A stretch of DNA of 64,000 bases from an uncultured Acidobacteriota bacterium. Its GTDB lineage: Bacteria > Acidobacteriota > Blastocatellia > Pyrinomonadales > Pyrinomonadaceae. Location: the NCBI GenBank assembly GCA_937873515.1, contig CALMYB010000010.1:124001-188000 (forward strand). The letters are read 5' to 3'. Below, piece by piece: positions 33,386-43,700 of this stretch. Each line of letters begins with the position of its first letter. Position 1 is the stretch's first letter. Both the position numbers and the translations under genes were made by a program. The notes beneath the pieces are model-generated. The model ran no database searches, was not told the DNA's origin, and saw only the letters and a list, made by a program, of their open reading frames with translations.

Positions 33386-33802
33386 ATGAAAGCGTACGAC
33401 TCGGAAGAAGCGATCCTCGCCCTCGTCGAGCAGTTCGAGGCGTGCTCGATCCCGCGTGATGAGTGGAAGCATCGCGAGCACTTGGTCGTCGCGCTTTATT
33501 ACGTTTCAAAATTTGATCTCGACGCTGCAACAAAAAGGATGCGTCGCGGCATCTTACGTTTGCTCGAACACGGATTCGGCGTGGATCTCGAGAAAGAGAT
33601 GCCATATCACGAGACGCTCACTGTCTTATGGATGAATGCCGTCCACAAATTCTGGAGCGAAAGACGTGAGCATCCGCTCCCGCAGATCGCCGGCGAGATG
33701 ATCGCGAATTTGGACAAGGATCACCCGCTGAGATCCTATTCGCGGGAGCGTCTTTTCTCCGACGAGGCCCGAAAGAATTTCGTCGAACCCGACCTCACGT
33801 GA
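33386..33802 (+). CDS. Conserved-looking hypothetical protein
   Basis: 138 residues, mostly helical, with EWKHREHLVVALYYVSKFDL and GMPYHETLT-like segments (EMPYHETLTVLWMNAVHKFW) rich in His and aromatic residues. No signal peptide or membrane segment. I do not recognise the family. Codon use matches neighbours. It is not part of the cas operon, since the tracrRNA lies between. Confidence 0.6.
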   Translation: MKAYDSEEAILALVEQFEACSIPRDEWKHREHLVVALYYVSKFDLDAATKRMRRGILRLLEHGFGVDLEKEMPYHETLTVLWMNAVHKFWSERREHPLPQIAGEMIANLDKDHPLRSYSRERLFSDEARKNFVEPDLT

Positions 33803-33849
33803 TCGGTGTTATTCGAGCACAAATGATCCACGCTCACAATTTCACGCCC

Positions 33850-33964
33850 TAAACGGAAAGTGCCCGGGTGACGTTGCCATCACGCGGGCGTGGGTTACCT
33901 GTTACGGATATCCTACGAAATACTTCTTGTTATAAGAAGCGACGTATTCTCTTATCTACTAAAC
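33850..33964 (-). ncRNA. tracrRNA of the type II-C CRISPR system
   Basis: On the minus strand, the region 33927-33964 is an anti-repeat that pairs with the CRISPR repeat over its length. An AGATAAGAGAAT block pairs perfectly, then one bulged base, then CGTCGC, a 2-base mismatch, and CTTATAAC with G-U pairs. The tail folds into a GC-rich hairpin (33862-33889) followed by a T-rich end, as expected of tracrRNA. A promoter fits immediately upstream. It is divergent from cas9. The exact 3' end is approximate. Confidence 0.85.
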
Positions 33965-33970
33965 AAGGGT

Positions 33971-33999
33971 ATGATATACTAAAATCATCTAAGATTCAA
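33971..33999 (-). promoter_or_regulatory. tracrRNA promoter
   Basis: Minus-strand TTGAAT (33994-33999) and TATCAT (33971-33976) are separated by 17 bp. A start about 7 bp downstream would place the first transcribed base at the beginning of the anti-repeat. Confidence 0.6.
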
Positions 34000-34030
34000 G
34001 TACAATATCCCTAACCTCAGGAGATCCTCA

Positions 34031-37030
34031 ATGTCCCCACATAAATTGGTCCTAGGCCTCGATTTAGGTGTCACGTCGATCGGTTGGTCCCTTATTCAAT
34101 TTGATCTGGACGAAGCCGGGAAGGTTTCTCGCAGTGACGACGGACAGGTAAGCGCCAGATTGGTCGGAACCGGCGTTCGTATCTTTCCGGCGACAACTGA
34201 AGACAAGACGAACGAGCCGAAGAATGCCAAGAGGCGCACAGCTCGCGGGCAGCGTCGGCTCGTAATGCGAAAGGCAAAGCGGCGGAACAAACTCCGTGAA
34301 CTTCTTTCTGCGAATAATCTGCTTCCCGCCATCGATTCGGCGACCTCGGCTTCGGAGTTCCACGCTCTCGGTGATCCTTACGACCTGCGTGTTCTTGCCC
34401 TCGACCAGCGCCTCGAACCATACGAAGTTGGTCGGACACTCTACCATCTCTCGAAGCGCAGAGGCTTCAAAAGCAATCGAAAATCCGGCGAGTCAAAAGA
34501 AGACGGTGTCGTTCTTGGCGGAATCAAGGAAGTCAAGGAGAAGATGGAAGCGCAGGCGATGCGCACGGTCGGCGAATACCTTCGATCACAGGAGAAGAAG
34601 CGAAAGCATTTCACTCAGCGTGACATGATCGAGGATGAGTTCGAGGCGATCTGGCAAAAGCAGGCGAGCTTTCACCCAACGCTACTAACTGATGAACTGA
34701 AGAAGGACATTCACAACGCGATCTTTTATCAGCGGCCGTTAAAGTCACAGCGTGGATTGATCGGCAAGTGTACATTTGAGAAGGACAAGAAACGTTGCGA
34801 TCTGGCACGTCAAGAAGCACAGCGGCTTCGTTACTGGCAAGATATCAACAACCTTCAGCTCCAGGACCCGACCACGCTTAACTGGCGTCCGCTCACACTT
34901 GAAGAAAAAGGTCGTGTCGCCGCCAAGCTTGAAAACACGAAAGAGCTTACTTATAAGGGTCTTCGAAAGCTGCTCAAGGTCGGTGAAGATGTGCGCATCA
35001 ATTTGGAAGCGAACGACAAGAAGTTCTATGGCAATAAGTCAGCTTATACCTTTCGAAAGGCTATCGGAGAGCGATGGGATGCGTTCAACGATGAAGAACA
35101 GAATCGCCTTGTAGAGGAACTTTTCCGGATCGAAGACGAAGACGCGCTTGGGCGACGTTTAGGCGGCTTCTGGGCCTTTGGCGATGATGAGATCGAAAAG
35201 CTCAAGGGTGTCTGGCATCAGCTTGAGGACGGTTATAGCCGTCTATCCCTAAAGGCAATTCGTAAGGTCTTGCCGAAAATGATCGATGGCCTGCGTTATG
35301 ACGAAGCCGTGCGCGAAATCTACGGCGATCACCGTAAACAATTTGGCGGCGAAGAATTTCAGAAATTACAGCTTCCGTCCAAGGAACTGAGGAATCCGAT
35401 CGTGTTCAAAGCCCTTTGCGAGGTACGAAAGGTTGTCAATGCGATCATTCGAGAATATGGCCTTCCCGCTGAGATACGCGTTGAAATGGCACGAGACCTC
35501 AAGCTCACGAAGCTTCAAAAAGAACAATCGATGAAGCAGGCCAATGCGAACAAGCGGGCGAATGAGGAGGCAGAGGATTTTTTCAAGCGGAAGTTCAACC
35601 TAGAGAATATCTCCGGCACCGATAAGCTGAAATATCGTCTCTGGAAAGAATCCGGCGAACGCTGTCCATATACGGGCAACCCAATACCGCCCGAATCCCT
35701 TCTCGATGACGGCCTTGTTGACCTCGAACACATCATTCCGTACAGCCGGTGTTTTGATGATTCATATATGAACAAGACCATCTGCGATGCAAAGTATAAT
35801 CGCGAGGTCAAACGAAATCGTGCACCGGGTGAATATCTTGATCGTGAGAGCGAGGAGTATGCTCAACTGATGCGGCGCGTCAGCCTTCTTCCTTTCGGCA
35901 AGCAGCGGAAATTCAAACTTACGAGTCAGGAACTTGAGACCAACGATTGGGCTGGAAGACAGCTGTCTGATACGCGCTATATTTGTCGCGAGGTACGCGG
36001 CTATCTCCGCCAGCTATATCCGCATAGTCCCGATGAGAATAAATATGTCTCGGTCGTCGCAGGCGGTGCGACAGCTCAACTGCGGCACGTCTGGCACGTC
36101 AATGCCATACTCTCAGACGGCGATATCGAGGTAAAGAACCGCTGGGATCATCGTCATCACGCGATTGATGCCATAGTTGTCGCGCTTTGCGACCGCAGTC
36201 TCTTCCAGCGCATCTCGAAACTTGCGGGCCGCAATCGCGAGCTGATGAAACGGATCCTTTCAGGATTCAGCGAACCATGGCCGGGCTTTTTGACCGACGT
36301 TGAAACAGCGATGAATTCGCTCGTCGTCTCGCATGCCCCGACAAGGCGCATTCGGGGCCAGCTTCTGGAAGAGACCGCCTACGGCCCGACATCGACGCCC
36401 GGTGTATATGTCGTCAAAAAGTCCTTGGAAGGGATAACGGACAAGCAGGTTAAGAACATCGCAGATCGGGCGATCAAGGAGATCGTCGAATTGCGTCTGT
36501 CTCAGTTCAACGGTGATTCCAAGAAAGCGTTCGTCGAGCCGCTCCTTCACAAAGACGGCAAAACGCCGATCCGCAATGTTCGCGTTCTCGTCACGATGTC
36601 TCCGGAAACGGTGGTCGGGATCAAGAACGAGAGCGGCGAAATTTACAAGTATTACCCGCTCGCCGGTAACCACCACGTCGATATCTACGAGAATGCGGAC
36701 GGTGAGAGAAGAGCGGAACTCGTGCCGCGATTCTACGCGGCACAGCGGAATTGGAAACCAAGGGATCTAGGCCCTGAATGGCGGAAACTCTTCTCGCTTT
36801 GCGCGAACGACTACGTTGAGTTTCGCGGAGACGACGGCGAATTGACCGTTTATAGAATACAGAAGATGTCCGGCGGCGGAACCGTCGTCATCATCGGCCG
36901 CCCTTTGGAGGACGCGAGATCGGAATACGTTACCGGTGTCGTAAAACAGCTTCAGGGCAAGAATCTGAAGAATATCACACGCAAGCTTCAGGTCGATCCG
37001 ATCGGGCGTCTTTCAAAGGCAAGCGATTAG
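34031..37030 (+). CDS. cas9: Cas9, type II-C (compact)
   Basis: 999 residues, short for Cas9 and typical of II-C. RuvC-I is LVLGLDLGVTSIGW (Asp11), the arginine-rich bridge helix is NAKRRTARGQRRLVMRKAKR, and RuvC-II is PAEIRVEMARDL (Glu485). The HNH motif is VDLEHIIPYSRCFDDS (His567) with AKYNRE (Asn590). RuvC-III is DHRHHAIDAIVVAL (His710, Asp713). All catalytic residues are present, so both strands should be cut. CAGGAG-type site 8 bp before the ATG. cas1 follows 42 bp downstream. The PAM-interacting C terminus is not predictable by eye. Confidence 0.97.
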   Translation: MSPHKLVLGLDLGVTSIGWSLIQFDLDEAGKVSRSDDGQVSARLVGTGVRIFPATTEDKTNEPKNAKRRTARGQRRLVMRKAKRRNKLRELLSANNLLPAIDSATSASEFHALGDPYDLRVLALDQRLEPYEVGRTLYHLSKRRGFKSNRKSGESKEDGVVLGGIKEVKEKMEAQAMRTVGEYLRSQEKKRKHFTQRDMIEDEFEAIWQKQASFHPTLLTDELKKDIHNAIFYQRPLKSQRGLIGKCTFEKDKKRCDLARQEAQRLRYWQDINNLQLQDPTTLNWRPLTLEEKGRVAAKLENTKELTYKGLRKLLKVGEDVRINLEANDKKFYGNKSAYTFRKAIGERWDAFNDEEQNRLVEELFRIEDEDALGRRLGGFWAFGDDEIEKLKGVWHQLEDGYSRLSLKAIRKVLPKMIDGLRYDEAVREIYGDHRKQFGGEEFQKLQLPSKELRNPIVFKALCEVRKVVNAIIREYGLPAEIRVEMARDLKLTKLQKEQSMKQANANKRANEEAEDFFKRKFNLENISGTDKLKYRLWKESGERCPYTGNPIPPESLLDDGLVDLEHIIPYSRCFDDSYMNKTICDAKYNREVKRNRAPGEYLDRESEEYAQLMRRVSLLPFGKQRKFKLTSQELETNDWAGRQLSDTRYICREVRGYLRQLYPHSPDENKYVSVVAGGATAQLRHVWHVNAILSDGDIEVKNRWDHRHHAIDAIVVALCDRSLFQRISKLAGRNRELMKRILSGFSEPWPGFLTDVETAMNSLVVSHAPTRRIRGQLLEETAYGPTSTPGVYVVKKSLEGITDKQVKNIADRAIKEIVELRLSQFNGDSKKAFVEPLLHKDGKTPIRNVRVLVTMSPETVVGIKNESGEIYKYYPLAGNHHVDIYENADGERRAELVPRFYAAQRNWKPRDLGPEWRKLFSLCANDYVEFRGDDGELTVYRIQKMSGGGTVVIIGRPLEDARSEYVTGVVKQLQGKNLKNITRKLQVDPIGRLSKASD

Positions 37031-37072
37031 CTTTTGAGAAAAATTTCGGTTCGCTTGTCAGGTTGAAAAACT

Positions 37073-37984
37073 ATGATCAAGCGAACTGTCGAGATCTCCA
37101 CTCCGGGCTGCTATCTCCACACCAGGGACGCACAGCTCGTGATCGAAAAGAACGGCGCGAAGGTCGGCAGCGTCCCGATCGAGGATCTAGGTGTACTTAT
37201 CCTTGACGGGCCGCAGCTTCTTATCACGTCTTCCGTGATGAGATGTCTTGCTGAGCAGAACGTGTCGGTCATCTTCACGGATGATAAACATCTGCCGTCG
37301 TCTCTCACAATTCCCTTTTCGGCGCATTCCATACAGACAAAGGTGCTGAACAGCCAGATCGGTATCTCGGTTCCCGTAAAGAAGCGACTCTGGTCGCAGG
37401 TGGTCTCTGCGAAGATCGCGAATCAAGCTCGTTCGCTCGACCTCTGCGGTAAGGACGGCACCGCTCTAAAAGAGATCGCGAACCGCGTAAAAAGCGGCGA
37501 CTCGGAGAATCTCGAGGCCTACGCCGCAAAGATCTATTGGCGCAAACTCTTCGGCGACGATTTTCGGCGTGATCGTTACGCGGGTGACCACAATATGCTC
37601 CTGAACTATGGCTACGCTATAATTCGGGCGGCGACCGCTCGCGCCATTGTCGGCACCGGCCTGCATCCCGGCCTTGGAATCAACCACAAGAATCAGTACA
37701 ACCCGTTCCCGCTCGCCGACGATCTTGTCGAACCGCTCCGACCCTTTGTCGATGTTCGTGTTAATTCGATCATCGCTAAGATGCGGCCCGACACCGACGA
37801 TCCTGAACGGGAGATCGTACTCGACAAGGAGACGAAAGCCGATCTGCTGCGTCTGCTTGCTGATGATTGCTCGTATGACGACCGCACGCTTCCGATGCTC
37901 GTAGCTCTCGGTTATTACGTTGCAACGGTAAAGCAGGTGATGATGGGCGAGGCAGCGAAACCGCTGATCCCTATCTTTGCGTGA
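37073..37984 (+). CDS. cas1: Cas1 integrase
   Basis: 303 residues, type II Cas1. The catalytic set is Glu148 (ENLEAYAAKIYW), His205 (GINHKNQYNP) and the acidic pair in FPLADDLVEPLR. With Cas2 it integrates new spacers. It follows cas9 by 42 bp and is followed by cas2 after 12 bp. No cas4 or csn2 is present, which fits subtype II-C. Confidence 0.96.
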   Translation: MIKRTVEISTPGCYLHTRDAQLVIEKNGAKVGSVPIEDLGVLILDGPQLLITSSVMRCLAEQNVSVIFTDDKHLPSSLTIPFSAHSIQTKVLNSQIGISVPVKKRLWSQVVSAKIANQARSLDLCGKDGTALKEIANRVKSGDSENLEAYAAKIYWRKLFGDDFRRDRYAGDHNMLLNYGYAIIRAATARAIVGTGLHPGLGINHKNQYNPFPLADDLVEPLRPFVDVRVNSIIAKMRPDTDDPEREIVLDKETKADLLRLLADDCSYDDRTLPMLVALGYYVATVKQVMMGEAAKPLIPIFA

Positions 37985-37996
37985 AATCGAAGCGTT

Positions 37997-38329
37997 ATGA
38001 GATTTTTTGGAGGACTGGATACTGTGTGGATGGTTGTTATGTTCGATCTGCCGATGGTCTCGGCTTACGACAAACGTCGATATGCACAATTTCGAAAGGT
38101 GCTCCTTCGTGACGGCTTTTCGATGCTGCAATTCTCTGTCTATGGACGACACTGTCCGTCCGAAGAGAACTCTGAGGTTCACGAAAAACGAGTCGTCCTA
38201 GCGTTGCCGCCTGAGGGAAATGTCCGTATAATAAAGGTTACCGAGAAACAGTTCGCCCGAATGAAGACATTCTATGGGAAAAAGCGCCGCAAAACAGAAG
38301 AACCACCGCTCCAGCTCAGTTTTTTCTGA
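37997..38329 (+). CDS. cas2: Cas2
   Basis: 110 residues. The ferredoxin fold starts MVVMFDLPMVSAYDKRRYAQ with the conserved Asp after the first strand, then LLRDGFSMLQFSVYGRHCPS. It ends GKKRRKTEEPPLQLSFF. A structural partner of Cas1 in spacer acquisition. The array begins 48 bp after the stop, too little for a long leader. Confidence 0.95.
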   Translation: MRFFGGLDTVWMVVMFDLPMVSAYDKRRYAQFRKVLLRDGFSMLQFSVYGRHCPSEENSEVHEKRVVLALPPEGNVRIIKVTEKQFARMKTFYGKKRRKTEEPPLQLSFF

Positions 38330-38377
38330 GCCTCGGCGGCGGCAACTTCTTTCAAGCCAGCCATTTACAGCCGACCT

Positions 38378-39334
38378 AGTTTAGCAGATAAGAGAATCGT
38401 CGCAACTCACAACATGAAACGACAACCACTTGGAGACCTCGCCAGTTTAGCAGATAAGAGAATCGTCGCAACTCACAACCATTTTGTCTTTCGCCGTCGC
38501 GTTCTTCTAGTTTAGCAGATAAGAGAATCGTCGCAACTCACAACGAAATGAGGTCCAATGATCGCATCTATCCAAGTTTAGCAGATAAGAGAATCGTCGC
38601 AACTCACAACGCGATCTCGTTCCGGCGCGTCTCAAGCTTTAGTTTAGCAGATAAGAGAATCGTCGCAACTCACAACGTTCCAAGTTCGTTAGTCTCCTTC
38701 GACGAGTTTAGCAGATAAGAGAATCGTCGCAACTCACAACAAAGATCGCGAGGTCTGTTGTGACGCGTTAAGTTTAGCAGATAAGAGAATCGTCGCAACT
38801 CACAACTCTCCTTTGTTTATTTGAGTAACTAAATTAAGTTTAGCAGATAAGAGAATCGTCGCAACTCACAACGATTCGCCTTGTAAGCCGAACATTCTCC
38901 ATAGTTTAGCAGATAAGAGAATCGTCGCAACTCACAACTCGTTCACCGTTGCACCCTCGACTCGAACAAGTTTAGCAGATAAGAGAATCGTCGCAACTCA
39001 CAACTCGATGATCCGGCCGGCGATCGCCTGCAGGAGTTTAGCAGATAAGAGAATCGTCGCAACTCACAACAGGAGGAATAAAACAAGTGGATATCGACTA
39101 AGTTTAGCAGATAAGAGAATCGTCGCAACTCACAACTATCTCCCTCTTGCGTCGCGTCCGCTCGTCAGTTTAGCAGATAAGAGAATCGTCGCAACTCACA
39201 ACCGACGGATGGCGGGAAGCTCGGGCTTACGAAGTTTAGCAGATAAGAGAATCGTCGCAACTCACAACACGGGGTGGGAGTGGGTGGCCTCGAAAAGCAG
39301 TTTAGCAGATAAGAGAATCGTCGCAACTCACAAC
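38378..39334 (-). CRISPR. CRISPR array 1 (15 repeats, 14 spacers)
   Basis: A 36-bp repeat, identical in all 15 copies, begins AGTTTAGCAG and ends CAACTCACAAC on the plus strand, with spacers of 28-30 bp. The minus-strand form starts GTTGTGAG, like other II-C repeats, and the tracrRNA anti-repeat pairs with that strand, so crRNA is read from the minus strand towards cas2. Each minus-strand repeat ends TGCTAAACT, which resembles the extended -10 box built into Neisseria II-C repeats. The last repeat ends where foreign RHS-type sequence begins. Confidence 0.97.
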
Positions 39335-39393
39335 TTGTTGTAGTCGAGAACAGGACGGGACCAGGCACGGGAGACAAAACAGTCTTTCCGGCG

Positions 39394-39765
39394 ATGCCCA
39401 CAAGTCGTGACTTTCCATTACCTTCTCATTATTCCATGACTGACATAGCTGAGGACTACGGGGCAAAAGAAACAGTTAAAGTAAAAGGCGAAAAGGGCGA
39501 GAAGAGTAGAAAAATCAAAGCATCTTCAACAAGTGAGGCGGTAGAAGGGCAGTACAAAATGGTTGTTTTTGAGTCCAAAAATATTGGAGATAACCATGTA
39601 ATGAGGCAGGACGTTGACGGCACTTGGTCAAGTAAAGACGGCGGAGGGTCACTCGTGAAGGGAATAAAAGACCCCGAGGCCTATTATGGGGAGAATTTTA
39701 ACGATCCTAATGCAAAAATTACCTATTTCTATAGAGGTACGGACAAATTAGGTCAGAAGAAATAA
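39394..39765 (+). CDS. Orphan C-terminal module, RHS-type (unrecognised)
   Basis: 123 residues as an ORF, but the frame stays open upstream to about the array end (SQLVVVENRTGPGTGDKTVF), so it looks like the tail of a larger protein cut at the array boundary. The body (KETVKVKGEKGEKSRKIK, YYGENFNDPNAKITYFYRGT) is charged and lacks a signal. I do not recognise the fold. Its place before a secreted protein and a broken rhs fragment suggests a displaced RHS C-terminal toxin domain. Confidence 0.4.
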   Translation: MPTSRDFPLPSHYSMTDIAEDYGAKETVKVKGEKGEKSRKIKASSTSEAVEGQYKMVVFESKNIGDNHVMRQDVDGTWSSKDGGGSLVKGIKDPEAYYGENFNDPNAKITYFYRGTDKLGQKK

Positions 39766-39787
39766 GTATAAGAATGGCAGTATCATT

Positions 39788-40366
39788 ATGAAGAATATAC
39801 TAAAACACTTGCATGTTCAGATTGTTATGACGATGGCAATTTCGCTTATCTCAGTATCAGGCGTCATGGCGCAAACGCCCGGGTCTACAGATATGAAAAG
39901 CGGTGTTAGCGACTGTGTTAAGGTGTCTCTAGTGGCGGATTCGAATTTACTCGAAAAGGAAGGCACAACTTCCTTGAATGTAAAAATCGAGAACGTCTGT
40001 GCCAGTGAAGTTCGAGTTTCTGAACCGTCGTTCGTACTTGAGAAACCGAATATTGGCAAAAAACTAAAGTCGGGTGACAAACGTGTCGCTCGAATTGTGA
40101 AAGAGAACGCAACAGCGCTTGATAACTCGCTCAACACAATTGAATCTGGTCGATTTATCGAGTTTAATTTGTATACTCGCGATTTGCGATGGAAAGATTC
40201 AATTTCTTCCATTGATGTGTTTCAAGATCTCTTTACCGATTTGAATCTAACCATTGGAATGTACAATCTTTACGCAATGGTGAGCATCGAACGCTGCGTA
40301 AATGAGAACGATAAGCCCTTGCAAAAGGTAACATCAAATAAGCTGGAGATGCGGTTTGAGGGTTAA
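39788..40366 (+). CDS. Secreted hypothetical protein
   Basis: 192 residues with a signal peptide (IVMTMAISLISVSGVMAQ). The mature part has alternating hydrophobic strands (TTSLNVKIENVCASEVRVSE, SGRFIEFNLYTRDLRW) like an immunoglobulin-type beta sandwich, plus three cysteines. No family recognised. It follows the orphan RHS-type module by 22 bp, so it could be its immunity protein or a surface accessory (inference). Confidence 0.5.
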   Translation: MKNILKHLHVQIVMTMAISLISVSGVMAQTPGSTDMKSGVSDCVKVSLVADSNLLEKEGTTSLNVKIENVCASEVRVSEPSFVLEKPNIGKKLKSGDKRVARIVKENATALDNSLNTIESGRFIEFNLYTRDLRWKDSISSIDVFQDLFTDLNLTIGMYNLYAMVSIERCVNENDKPLQKVTSNKLEMRFEG

Positions 40367-40367
40367 C

Positions 40368-40580
40368 TTAAAGCTCTCGGGCTCGAATACGGCTATGGAA
40401 ACAACATATTGAACAAAGGAAGTTTAAGGGAACAAAGGATCACGGTTCCGGGCGTTGGTGTTCGTTTACGACGGAAGCGGACAATTTGTAGCGGAGTATT
40501 CCACTCAAATCAGTCAGACACCGCAGACGAGCTATTTGACAACTGACCATCTGAGAAGTCCGCGCGTGACGACCGATCAA
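40368..40580 (+). pseudogene. Broken rhs core fragment
   Basis: In one frame it reads LEYGYGNNILNKGSLREQRI, which matches LQYSYGDNTLNNGSLREQKI of the intact rhs gene. After a roughly 450-bp internal deletion and a frame change it reads VFVYDGSGQFVAEYSTQIS and HLRSPRVTTDQ, matching the RHS-core end. No start codon or full core remains. Confidence 0.8.
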
Positions 40581-40716
40581 CTGAGGGCCGAACCGAAACC
40601 TTTGGCCAATCGGGTGATATACCAGTTCCGGCATTCTATAGGAGATAGCGTCCGGGAATTATGGCGAAACAGGAACTCGAAACTGTTGACCGGGATACAA
40701 TAAGGGTTGAAAGGCT

Positions 40717-43700
40717 ATGAAACGATTCTTCATTCTTGCACTTATATTGCTTGGAGTGGCCGGTTCCATATTTGGGCAGAAAGCAAGCAATACTTCTGAC
40801 CAGGCATTGCGAGGTTCGGGCCGCGTGAATCCGTCAACGCTGGGAATGGAGTTCGATCTTCCGCTGGGCAGCTACGCGGGTCGCGGTATTAATGTCCCGA
40901 TATCTATAAGCTATTCGTCAAAGCAGTGGAGAATGGAATCTGCCGGCTCGATTGACGGCGGGATCGTCACGGGCGGCTGCCGCACCTTGTACCATCCAAG
41001 ATTCAGCGAACGTTCCGCTTCTGGCTGGACCACCAGCTTGGCCACGCCGTATATCGAATATACCGACCTCGATAATTTTTATGACGACAAGGGCTTTCCA
41101 TACGATTTCGGGTTGTGTGTATATGCTCCTCCGCCTACATCCAATTCATATTCCTGGGTTCGAAGGCTGACGATTCATCTGCCAAGCGGCGAAAGCCATG
41201 AACTGCGTGCGGATGATGTGGTTCACGAATATTCAGCAAGCAGCACGTGTCCGCCATCGGGTGGATATTCCTGCGATCCTGAAACGAAGTGGCTTCAATC
41301 GAACTGGAATGCAACCTATTACGCGGTTGACGGGTCGAATATCAGGTATGTCGAAAATTCGAATACGAATACCTATGTTCTTTATATGCCTGACGGCTCG
41401 AAATACGAATTCGACAATGCCAGAGGCAGTGTGTACGGCTACACCGCACGAAAGGCGAACAAGTTCACCGACCGTAACGGAAACTATACAAGCTACAACT
41501 CGACCACCGGTGTTTGGACTGACACGCTGGGACGCACCCTTTCGGCGCCGATCCAGCCGACCGCTCCGAGCTCGCCGACAACAAATGAAGCCCCGATCGA
41601 ATACAGTCTGCCGGGAATGACCGGGAAATATAAATTCCATTGGAAGAACTTGAAAGGTGCGACAGCCGCCGAAAGCGCTCTCACAGATTTTAATCAGGAC
41701 CTGAAATATACAGGCGATAAGATCACTCAGACTACCAACGGTAACTGGACATCGCATCCATCCGGCACGTACTTGTTTCACTCGAACGCTAATACTCAGT
41801 TCGTACAATCCAGTTCAAATGTTTTCAACCCGATACTTCTAACCAAGATCGAGCTTCCGACCGGCCAGAGCTATGAATTCTCATACAATATCTACGGACT
41901 GATCGAAAGGATAAAGTACCCAACGGGCGGCGAGGAGAAATTGACCCACGAAGCCGTCGCCCCGCTGACACAGCCCGCTTATGACGATGAAGTAACGCCG
42001 CAGACGAACTTCGGCGTTACAAACCGAAAACTATATATGACCTCTGGCGGTAGTACGTTTTATGAGTGGGCTTATTCCGCCGTTCACGTCGATCCTTCCG
42101 GGTACAAGGTAAGCGCTACAAATCCCGATGGCACGATAACCGAAAGGTTTCTGCATCAAGGTGATCCGCCCTGCACCGGGTGCATGGTCGGAACATATGG
42201 ATATGACAATGTTCTTGCGGGAATGCTGTATGAACAACGCAGCTATTCGAACACGTCGGTACTTGTTTCAAGAAAACTCGTTCATTGGACAAAAAAGACG
42301 TTTACTCCGACATCGCCGTCAATCGAGGCTGACTGGCACCCTCGCGTCACTCATGAAGAATCGATTGTTTATGACGCGAGCGGCAACGGCGTTTCGGCGA
42401 CTACAAAGTACGAGTACGAGGGCGATCTTGATCTTCGCGATACGCCGGTTCTGGTAAACAAGACGACGCAATATGCGTTTGTGCCGATCAGCGGCGGAGG
42501 TGGTGGTGGTGGAGGAGGTTCTTACCTGATCCCGCCCGACCCGCACGAACCGCCTGAACCGAATCCGACGCCGGTGCCGACGCCGATCCCGCCGACGCCG
42601 GTTAAGATCGTTGAAACGCAGTATCTGATCAGCGATCCGGCTTACGCGGCGGTAAAAAGCTATTACACCGGGCAGAACATGTTCGGGCTGGTTACGGCTT
42701 CGCAGGTAAAGGACGGAGCTGGCACTATTGTTTCGCGGAGCGAGACCGTCTACGACGAATCCGGCAGATCACCCGGATATCGCGGCAATCCGACAACCTC
42801 AAGAATTTGGGACAGCACGAAAGGGGTTGTCACGAATACGAGCGCTTATATTGCAACTCACGCAAAGTTCGATATCTACGGCAATCAATATGAGGCAATA
42901 GATGCGAAAGGGTGCGTTACTTCGACAGAGTTTGATACCACATACCAGGCTTTTCCAGTAGAAGTAACTACTTGCGCTCCGTCTGACGGGATCTATGGTT
43001 CAAGCACACCGTTCGTTTCAACTGCAACATTTGATTTTACAACTGGCTTGCCGTTGACGACTACCGATGCAAACGGTCTGCGAACCGAGATCGAGTACGA
43101 TACTGCGACCCGGCGTCCGAGATTTACTCGCATGTTCTCAGGATCGACACAAGTCGGAAGTACTACGGAGACGATCTATCATGATGAGCCGAATAACTAT
43201 TGGGTGAAGAATCGCGCCCAGATCGACACGAACCTCTGGGCGGAAACGATCACGTATTACGACGGGCTTGGCCGCGCGTGGAAGACGGAGGAAGTAAATT
43301 CGAACGGAAACATCTTTGTCGAGAAGGAGTTCGATTCGGATGGGCGCGTGCTGCGTATCAGCAACCCATTCCGCTCGGGCGAAACAAAAGTGTGGACGAC
43401 AAATGTCTATGACGAAGCCAGCCGGGTAAAGGAAGTCGTCTTGCAGGACGGCTCGAAGATAAAAACGGATTATGGCGTTTCTGTCACCGGCGTTGTCGGT
43501 ATTACCAAACAAATAACCGATCAGGCGGGTAAGAAACGAGAAGGCATTACGGACGCTCTCGGTCGAATGGTTCGGGTTATCGAAGACCCGACGGGTGTGA
43601 ACCTGAGCACGGATTACGTCTTTGACACGCTTGGAAACCTGAGAAGGACGATACAGGGCGAGCAGAACCGTTTCTTTATGCACGACAGTTTGGGACGACT

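Noticed and set aside
33927..33964. Degenerate CRISPR repeat upstream of cas9
   Set aside because: It resembles the repeat but is a single copy, carries the base changes of an anti-repeat, and has a promoter and terminator hairpin on the minus strand, so it is the tracrRNA, not an array.
39008..39343. Open reading frame running through the CRISPR repeats
   Set aside because: It is produced by the 66-bp period of repeats and spacers. The protein is a repetition of the repeat's translation, so it is not a gene. The same applies to the minus frames at 38943-39128, 39165-39401 and 47404-47592.
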